Source: Erinaceus europaeus (Eukaryota > Chordata > Mammalia > Eulipotyphla > Erinaceidae). Taken from it: a stretch of DNA of 64,000 nucleotides. This document shows positions 56,708-64,000 of this stretch, piece after piece. The stretch lies in contig NC_080165.1 of NCBI RefSeq assembly GCF_950295315.1, positions 9,780,723 through 9,844,722 on the forward strand. The letters are read 5' to 3'. Below the pieces are notes generated by a model that saw nothing but the letters and a program-made list of their open reading frames with translations, had not been told where the DNA came from and searched no databases. Every line of letters begins with the position of its first letter. Position 1 is the stretch's first letter. The position numbers and the translations under genes are program-made.

Positions 56708-57182
56708 CTCAGCACCATGATGCCAACCTGACTTCCCTGGGCAGATGACCCCACCATGTGTCCCTGAGCCCCACCTCCCCAGATCTCTGCTGCACTAGGG
56801 AAAGAGAGATAGGCTGGAAGTATGGATTGACCTGTCAATGTCCATGCCAACCTGACTTCCCTGGGCAGACATTCCCATCAGTGTGTCCTGGAGCCCCACC
56901 TCTTCAGAGCCCTGCCCTGCTAGGGAAAGAGAGAGGCAGGCTGGGAGTATGGATCGACCTGCCAATGGCCATGTTCAGCAGGAAAGCAATTACAGAAGCC
57001 AGACCTTCCACCTTCTGCATCCCACAATGACCCTGGGTCCATACTGCCAGAGGGATAGAGAATGGGAAAGCTATCAGGGGAGGGGATGGGATATGGAGTT
57101 CTGGTGGTGGGAATTGTGTGGAGATGTACCTTCTTATCCTATGGTTTTGTCAGTGTTTCCTTTTTATACATAAACTTAAAAA
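56708..57182 (+). mobile_element. L1 3'UTR, sense, with internal tandem duplication
   Basis: Terminal 3'UTR in sense to 'tttttatacataaac'. Bases from about 56,722 to 56,845 are repeated at 56,849-56,972 (each begins CCAACCTGACTTCCCTGGGC and ends at a CATG). Confidence 0.88.
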
Positions 57183-57220
57183 TAATAATAACAATAATAA
57201 TAATAATAATAATAATAATG
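57183..57220. repeat. (TAA)n microsatellite at L1 tail
   Basis: TAA/AAT repeats grown from the L1 A-rich tail. Confidence 0.9.
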
Positions 57221-58144
57221 AATCCAAGTTAGGAATGAGAGTGTTTTTCAGAGACTTATCATGGTAAGATGACAAATCGTACCCATGTGCCAACAACTGT
57301 ACTGCAAACCATTGACCTTCCAATAAAAATAAAAAAGATTACTACAAAAGAAACTTTCCAGTGAAAGAAAGAAAGAAATGAAATGACACTAGAAGTTGGG
57401 TGTAATAAGACTTATTACCCTTCATCAGGTGTGAAGCTGTACTCTCCAAGTATATATGAAATTGCAAATCAGTGGTAGGTCAGCTTTTTAATTAAAAAGA
57501 TAATTAATATGAGAATAAAGGGGCTGATATCATTTCTGTAGATACTCATCAGAGTTTACAGTTCAGTTAAGTGCATCTCTATTTCTACTATAAGATTGCT
57601 CTGGGAAAAAAATAGAACTAAAAGGTTTTCTGGTAATTAAACCTTTGAAGAAATGGGCAGACATGTTAGAGATAGAGAAGAAATTATTGGTCGAAATCCC
57701 TGCCAATTCTCATTACTTATTTCCATCTATTGTAAATTTCAGCATTTTAGCATATCATATCTAAAATCATGGGTAATGCAGAAATCTTATGAATGTATAA
57801 AAGGAAATCAAACTCACCTGAAGTTAGAAGTAATAAACTTAACCACTGATTTACCCTTTCATTTATTTTTAGTCCAGGTTTTCATGTTAGCAAAGCTGAA
57901 TGGCTTTATATCCTCATTTGTACCCTTCAGTCTGCTGTACTTCTAGTGGAACTGGTATTTTCAAATTACAAAAGATTCTCATCATATCATGAATCGTGAT
58001 CCTTAAACATGAGAAAAAAGCCGAGACTAATTATTCAATATCCATTTTTAGTACCATAATTGTGTGATTGTCTAAAATGTAATGAAATACTCTCTCCATC
58101 CAAATTGGTAAGCAAAGTAGGAGTTATAAACAGACCCACAGGGC
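57221..58144. other. No supported feature
   Basis: Single-copy in the window apart from a short (GAAA)n near 57,365. Confidence 0.4.
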
Positions 58145-58320
58145 AGACAAAATAGCTCACCAGAGAGAATACTGGCTTTCCCAGAGACTTGACACAGGTT
58201 TGAGCTTAGTGTCACCTGTAGTAGTGCAACCTCCTGGTGCTGTGATGTCTATTAAATTCTCCTGCTATTTTTCTGTTTTTGTCTCTCTATCTGAAAAAGT
58301 CAGCAATGAATAAAACAAAC
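58145..58320 (+). repeat. SINE type C, degenerate
   Basis: 'acaaaatagctcaccagag', 'cacaggtttgagcttag', CT-rich and A-rich end. Confidence 0.5.
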
Positions 58321-58366
58321 AAAAAAACCATACCCATAACCATGTATTCAAATATTTCTTACTTAG

Positions 58367-58702
58367 GGGTGCTGGGAGGTAGCACAGCAGGTTAAGTGCA
58401 CATGGCACAAAGCTCAGGGGCCGGCATAAGCATCCAGGTTCGAACCCCCAGCTCCCCATCTGCAGGGGAGTCGCTTCACAGGCAGTGGAGCAAGTCTGCA
58501 GGTGTCTATCTTTCTCTCCTCCCCTCTGTCTTCCCCTTATCTCTCCATTTCTCTGTCTTATTTAACAACAGCAACTATGACAACAATAACAACCATAACA
58601 AGCGTAACAACAAAGGCAACAAAATGGGAAAAATGGCCTCCAGGAACAGCAGATTCCTAGTGCAGGCACCAAGCCCCAGCGGTAATCCTGAAGGCAAATA
58701 TA
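58367..58702 (+). repeat. SINE type A-long, full length
   Basis: GGGTGCTGGGAGGTAGC head, box B 'ggttcgaaccc', CAACAA block and the complete extra 3' segment ('ggcctccaggaacagcag' to 'taatcctgaaggc'). Confidence 0.9.
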
Positions 58703-58774
58703 TATATTTCTTACTTCGCACTGTAGTTTATCTTTTAAAAAATATGGGACAGGAAGACAGCATTATGTTTTACT

Positions 58775-59335
58775 TAAATTTATTTCTATTCATTTTTATT
58801 GGGGGATTAGTGGTTTACAGTAAGTGCAGTTGCTGGTACATATATAAAATTTGCTCAGTTTTCTGTTAGAATCTTTCACTGGCAGTCTAGGTTCACCTTA
58901 GTCCTCCTCCACCATCAGGCACCAGGGCCTGACAGCTCACCACCCTCCCAGAGTTCAAGTTCTGCTTTGTGTTTCTCACTTCTGTTCTTGTTTCTCAACT
59001 TCTGTTCATGAGCGAGATCATCCCAATGTAAAGAAGGTAAACTCATCATTCTTAATAGCTGAGTAGTATTCCTTTGTGTATTTATACCACAACGTTTTTT
59101 AGCTACTTATCTGTTGTTGGACACCTAGGCTCCTTCCGGATTTTGGCTATTACAAATTTTGCTGCTATGAATATAGGAATATATAAATTTTTTGAATGGG
59201 TGTGTTTGATTCCTTAAGATATATCCCCAGAAAAGTAATTGAGATCATAGGGTAGGTCCACTTCTAGCCTTCTGAGAGTTCTCCAGACTGGTCTCTACAG
59301 AAGTTGGACCAATTTACATTCCCACCAGCACTGCA
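58775..59335 (-). mobile_element. L1 3' end, antisense
   Basis: 'attgggggattagtggtttac', 'caggcaccagggcctgac', 'gctgagtagtattcctttg', 'ttctccagactggtctc' and 'acattcccaccagc'. Stops at a non-L1 junction near 59,335. Confidence 0.85.
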
Positions 59336-59449
59336 CAACAATCCTGGTTCAAGCCTTGGTACCAGAGGATTGATGTGGTACCGAGGAAGACATGGTACCA
59401 TCAAACATTTGATTATCTGAAATTAAAAGAAGGAAAAAATCATCTTGGA

Positions 59450-59717
59450 AGATGCTTGGGATGATTTCAATGCTTTTGAATTTGTTGCTATTGTCATTGT
59501 GGTCTAACATGTGGTCTATCCTTGAGAATGTGCTGTGTGGATTTGAAAAGAATATGTATTCCAGTCAGTTTCTTGGCGTGAATAACTCTAAAAATTTCCA
59601 GCCCTTTTATTTTGGTCCATTAGCCTGTAGGATAGTTTTGTATTCTTTCACTTTAAGTCTGTGTTTGTTTTGTTGGGTCAGGTGGGATTCTTGCAAGCAG
59701 CCTATGGTTGGGTTGTG
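59450..59717 (-). mobile_element. L1 ORF2 fragment, antisense
   Basis: 'gtggtctatccttgagaatg', 'gaagaatatgtattcc'-like and 'gggattcttgcaagcagcc' are reverse-complement ORF2. Broken. Confidence 0.72.
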
Positions 59718-59721
59718 TTTG

Positions 59722-59972
59722 TTGTTTTTCATTGTTGTTGTAGTTATTATTGTTATTGATATTGTTGTTGTTAGATAGGACAGAGAGAAATGGAGAAAGG
59801 AGAGGAAGCAGAGAGGGGGAGAGAAGGATAGATACCTTCAGACCTGCTTCACCACTTGTGAAGAGACCCCTCTGCAGGTAGGGAGCTGGGGGCTCGAACC
59901 AGGATCCTTACACTGGTCCCTGGTCTTCATGCCATCTGTGCTTAACCCGCTGTGCTACCACCTGACACCTGA
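59722..59972 (-). repeat. SINE type A, full length
   Basis: CAACAA complement to head 'gctaccacctgacacc'. Confidence 0.88.
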
Positions 59973-60740
59973 AATTTCCTGTTTTTAAGCAGCTACCCTG
60001 AAGAGAGAGTCAGGAGATGATGTCAGGCTGCCATCTTGGCTCTCCCCAACCCCCCATGAAAAAATCATCTGGGAGTGCTGAATTTGCACAGTACCACAAC
60101 AGAATAAAAATGTTATTATTATTTTTTGCTGTCCCTTTCTGCTTTTACTTAAGAAAAATACTTTACACAGTCATTGGATATAATATGAGAAAATTGACAC
60201 AGTCATCACCTACAGTATTATCAGAGCAACGGCATTTTGCTTGATCTGAAATAACTGCCTTTTCAGTTCGGAAGCACAACCCATGCTCATGATTTCAGTG
60301 TCTCATGCATGTGACAGAATCCTGAAGTTGCCTTGCCACTAAGTGCTCTCCCCACTCCAGCTCACTCAGTTAACTTCAAGTAGGATTGGGAAAGATGTTG
60401 ATTTTCATTCTCCCAAGTAACTAATTGTATTTTAAATTCCTCTGATGTTCAAACTTCTGGAAGGAGAAAAATGAAAACATGCTATTTGGAGCGGTATCAA
60501 CAAAAGCAAATTGTCAGAGAGATAGCTCTGTAGTGGAGCAGAAGAGCTCAGAGATGATCACTAGTCTGTTATCTCTTGCATAAAAAATATATAATTTGTC
60601 TTAAGGTTCTATGCACTCTCTAATTCAATGGAACTATTTCCCTCTATAAAGTAATTTTATAGAATAGGTAAGTCTCCAGTTGATTTTACATTGGGTATAA
60701 TATTTGGGGAAAGAGATATCACAAAGACCAATCAAATGTT
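59973..60740. other. No supported feature
   Basis: Single-copy in the window. Confidence 0.4.
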
Positions 60741-60760
60741 AAACATTTTAATAATTTTCT

Positions 60761-60915
60761 TCTTTTTAAAAAATTTTATTTATTTATTTATGAGAAAGAT
60801 AAGAGGGGAGAGAAAGAACCAGACATCACTCTGGCACTTGTGCTGCTGGGGATCGAACTCAGGACCTCATGCTTGAGAGTCCAAAGCTTTATCACTGGGC
60901 CACCTCCAGGACCAC
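60761..60915 (-). repeat. SINE type C, with 20-base TSD
   Basis: T-rich end, GA-rich block, 'tgctggggatcgaactcagg' and head. AAACATTTTA plus ATAATTTTCT (60,741) against AAACATTTTA plus CTAATTTTCT (60,916): one mismatch in 20. The best type C boundary in the window. Confidence 0.88.
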
Positions 60916-61009
60916 AAACATTTTACTAATTTTCTATGAAAGACTTCATACTGTGATACCAGAAAAATTCAAGTGGGAAATTAACATAAAAAACAATATA
61001 CATTTTCAA

Positions 61010-61122
61010 AGCACTGCTCAGCTCTGGCTTATGGTGGTGCTGGGGATTGAATGATGGAGCTCAGAGTGTCCTCAGCATTAAGGTCTTTTTCCATAACCAT
61101 TATGCTGTCGCCCCAACCCTTA
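61010..61122 (-). repeat. SINE type C, truncated
   Basis: 'gctctggcttatggtggtgc', 'ggggattgaatgatgg', 'cataaccattatgctgtcgcc'; head present, GA-rich part absent. Confidence 0.75.
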
Positions 61123-61260
61123 ATATTTTTTCTATGTACTAGGTTCTATGCAAAGTGTTGAAATAAACTCTAAATAATATGTGGTTTTGATTTTTTTTTT
61201 AAAAAAAAACTTAGAATCTAGTAGAACCAATATAGATGTGCACATAAGAATTTTTTTAGT

Positions 61261-61361
61261 GGCCTGGGTGGTGGCTCAGTGGCTGAGGCACTAGACTCTC
61301 AAGCATGAGGTCCTGAGTTCAGTCTCCAGCAGCACATGTACCAGAGCGATGTTTGGTTCTT

Positions 61362-61425
<64 letters not shown>

Positions 61426-61462
61426 CTATCTTCAGCATTAATAAATAAATAAAATATTAAAA
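61261..61462 (+). repeat. SINE type C with (CT)n
   Basis: GGCCTGGGTGGTGGCTCAGTGG head, 'cctgagttcagtctcc' box B region, a CT run at about 61,360-61,425 and an AATAAATAAA end. Confidence 0.85.
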
Positions 61463-61464
61463 AA

Positions 61465-62195
61465 GAATTTTAATTGATTTAATAATTATTGGCAAGACCA
61501 TAACATAAAAGGAGTAAAATTTCATACAGTTCACAGCATCAGAGTTCTGTATCCCATCCCCTCCCTTGATAATCAAGTCCCTGTTCTTTAATCCCTCGGG
61601 AAATATGAAGCAAAGATCTCTATGGGGTTCAGAAGGTGAAAGGTCTGGCCGTGTAGTTGCTTCTCTGCTAGACATGGGCGTTGGCAGGTTGATCCACACC
61701 TCCAGCCTGTCTCTCTCTTTCCCTAGTGGGGCAGGGCTCTGGAGAGGTGAGGTTCCAGGACACATTGGTGAGGTCATTTGCTGAGGGAAGTCAGGTTGAT
61801 GTCAAGGAAGCATCTGCAAGTTGGTGGCTAAAAAGCATTAAGATATAAAGCAGAACAAATTGTTTCATAATCAAAATTCTAAAGGTAAAAATATAGCAGA
61901 TGAGATTTGGGGTCTCTATTTTGGAAGAAGCTCGGAAGTCTATTTTAGGTATATTCCAAGGTGCCTGTGACTTTGCTAAATTTTGACTGAGCCCGACAGC
62001 TGACATGCAGGTGGGCTAAAGGTATTATCTGTGGAGATGGTGTCACAGTTGAAAATATGACTAGAAATCTGGATCAAGGCAGAGAGAAGCTTCCAAATAT
62101 GAGGAAAGCATATAAACACTCACTGATCTGATCTGGGGTCCATGTCTATTCATATTCAGCACAGGAGCCTGTGTAACCTCTGCATTCCTGTAGTC
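61465..62195 (-). mobile_element. L1 3'UTR, antisense, long copy
   Basis: Continuous from the tail side ('attgatttaataattattgg') through 'gggcagggctctgg', 'gatgagatttggggtctc' and 'gactagaaatctggatcaagg' to 'cctctgcattcctgtag'. No inversion. Confidence 0.88.
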
Positions 62196-62420
62196 AAAGA
62201 CAGAGTTCTGGAAGTACTAAGTGTCAGAAAGAAGTGACCTAGTAGCAACGGAAAACAGTGATGAAGAGCTGAATGCTGCAAACATGCAAAAGAGGATGAC
62301 AAGCCGTTTTTGATTGGCAGTTAGGAACTCACAGGAGGAGTATTTTTCTGTAGTAGCTTAAAGTGTAATTGGAAGATGGAGAAGTGGATCAATTTTCGAT
62401 GCTTTCCTCTTGAAACTTGC

Positions 62421-62460
<40 letters not shown>

Positions 62461-63117
62461 TAATCATGTCTAATCAAGTAAATTTAATAAAAGGCTTTTT
62501 TTTTCAGCCAACCACATGTCTTTATATGGATAATGCAGTACAGATAGGGGACAAAGAACAGCTGATCACTCCAAAGAAACCTTGTCAAAGTCGCAGTTGG
62601 CAAAATCAGCCTTGAGCAGGAATGGATACAGTATTTCTTCTGATGCTTTAAAAACAGGTGCTGGTGCAGCTGATGTGCTGTGTCATAATTTGATGGAGTT
62701 TGTACTTGGTATTTGTCCGTGTTCTTTACAGAGTATGTTCTAAGACTTTGAGAATAATAGTGTTTATCAGTATGTGTGGGGGTGGGAGGAAGGACTAGGT
62801 GGGTGTGTATAGTGTGAAACTATATCAGTGTAATTTTATAATCTGGTTAACTGCTATTAAATCCACAATTAAATAGGAATGAGTTAAAAGTTATCAGCAA
62901 GCTCTTTAGGAAAGTGGAATGTGACTTACCATATGAGAAAAGGAAATGGATAAAACAGTTCAAATGATGAGCATGAGTGAGTATTTGTCTTTGATGGGAA
63001 ACAGAGAGTGAAGCAAGTAAAGAATCTGAAATCAGAAGACATGAGATATGTACTCTCCCTGACATCTCTAACTCTTTTTGCAAAAGTCAGTCCATAACAG
63101 AGTTCCAGAGCCCAGTT
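62196..63117. other. No supported gene; contains a GT repeat
   Basis: Single-copy apart from (GT)n at 62,424-62,459. The 79-codon frame at 62,376 runs through the GT repeat and has no motif. Confidence 0.4.
62424..62459. repeat. (GT)n microsatellite
   Basis: Unbroken GT run of about 36 bases. Confidence 0.97.
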
Positions 63118-63270
63118 AAGAAGAATGGCAGTGGTGATGAAGTGGGGAAAGCATTGGCCTCTCAAGCGTGAGCTGTCCCAAATTTGACCCCACCCCCATC
63201 AACACCACATGTGTTGGAGTGATATCCCCTTTGTATGTCTTCCTCACAATTAATTAAATCTTAAAGGAAA
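63118..63270 (+). repeat. SINE type C, degenerate
   Basis: 'gtggggaaagcattggcc', 'ctcaagcgtgagctgtcc', A-rich end at 'taattaaatcttaaagg'. Confidence 0.55.
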
Positions 63271-64000
63271 GTGGTAACAGTAATATCTTCTCTACCATAA
63301 GGATATTAGTTATACAAGTCTTTGTAATTATGTCTATGAATGTGGGTTATAAATCAATTGTATGATGGAGTTCTGATAATTTTTGAAACAAAATTAAGAA
63401 ATAGGTGCATCAGATTTGAAAAATACACCTAAGATACATATTTGGAGAGTAAATTTTAACCTGCTTAGTCATGACTTAAGGTTCCGTTGTTAACCCACAG
63501 CCTTTCTGACATAGTCCTGTATTTTGTAGATAAGCTGCATAGAGTCACCAGCAATTCAAATTCATGTTACTTGCTAACCATGATAAGGAATGTACCATGA
63601 AATTAATTCTTTGTTTTAGCAAAGGCTAAAACTGTGCAAATAAGTATAATGTAAACATAATCTGTCCTGTTTATAGTCTCACTGTCATTTCAAGGTCCTT
63701 TTGGGACACCATATGGGCTTATTGCTTAGATGACGTTTACAAATATGAATGAATAAATAATTGTTGGAGCTTTCTGGTAAGAGAAATTAAGTTGGATGCA
63801 ATGTCAAATAAATGGTACTCATTATTGCACAAAACAAATAAGGATTTATTATCACTGAAGAAACAAATTCCCAAAATATCCTTTACTGGATACAAACAAA
63901 TGTATGCATCTCCTACATTTAAATCTGTCACTTACTTGAAAAGTCATCATTTCACTGTAATAAATAAATCATCATGTTCTCAGTAACTTATTATGATTTC
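63271..64000. other. No supported feature
   Basis: Single-copy, AT-rich. The pair of overlapping 64-codon frames at 63.74-63.99 kb has no recognisable motif. Confidence 0.4.

Noticed and set aside
1..64000. CRISPR array, operon or bacterial gene cluster
   Set aside because: No spaced direct repeats of that kind; composition and repeats are clearly mammalian.

Overview
The window looks like mammalian intergenic or deep intronic DNA from a hedgehog (family Erinaceidae). Two signals support this. First, Vingi-type non-LTR retrotransposon sequence appears at three places; Vingi is known among mammals essentially only from hedgehogs. Second, the window is dense with tRNA-derived SINEs of the hedgehog ERI type together with a matching L1 lineage. 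No host protein-coding gene, rRNA, intact tRNA gene or CRISPR array can be supported. Nearly every open frame is under 120 codons and lies in repeats or low-complexity sequence. The one long frame, at 43.4-44.2 kb, is a retrotransposon.

Layout. 0-7.4 kb: old L1 pieces in both directions, nested SINEs, an L1 ORF1 remnant split by a solo LTR, and an exact 28-bp x 4 minisatellite. 7.9-12.9 kb: an inverted SINE pair, an antisense L1 split by a second solo LTR and by a 34-nt piece of tRNA-Gly, then a Vingi fragment running into a 200-base assembly gap. 15-17.6 kb: an L1 5' end (5'UTR plus start of ORF1) carrying a nested Vingi. 18-35 kb: scattered SINEs, L1 3' ends, a third solo LTR, one L1 with a 5' inversion and a local duplication around 31-32 kb. 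37.9-45.4 kb: a long L1 3'UTR, a Vingi copy with an exact target-site duplication, and a second inverted L1. 47.6-52.5 kb: an L1 with 5'UTR, ORF1 and endonuclease region joined directly to its 3'UTR, then a second L1 3' piece. 54.2-57.2 kb: L1 3' ends around a scrambled betaretrovirus-like remnant. 58-64 kb: SINEs and L1, then mostly single-copy sequence.

The elements can be ordered by nesting. SINEs and LTRs lie inside L1, Vingi lies inside an L1 5'UTR, and SINEs lie inside SINEs. Vingi and SINE mobilisation depends on reverse transcriptases encoded by autonomous elements; no copy here is intact.

Family labels used below: 'type A' is the tRNA-derived SINE with a CAACAA-rich 3' part (with a longer subtype, 'A-long'); 'type B' is a related SINE ending in a CT-rich stretch and short A-rich tail; 'type C' is an older, degenerate tRNA-derived SINE. 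These are working names from comparison of copies inside the window; no library search was possible. Boundaries without a stated target-site duplication (TSD) are good to roughly 10-30 bases.
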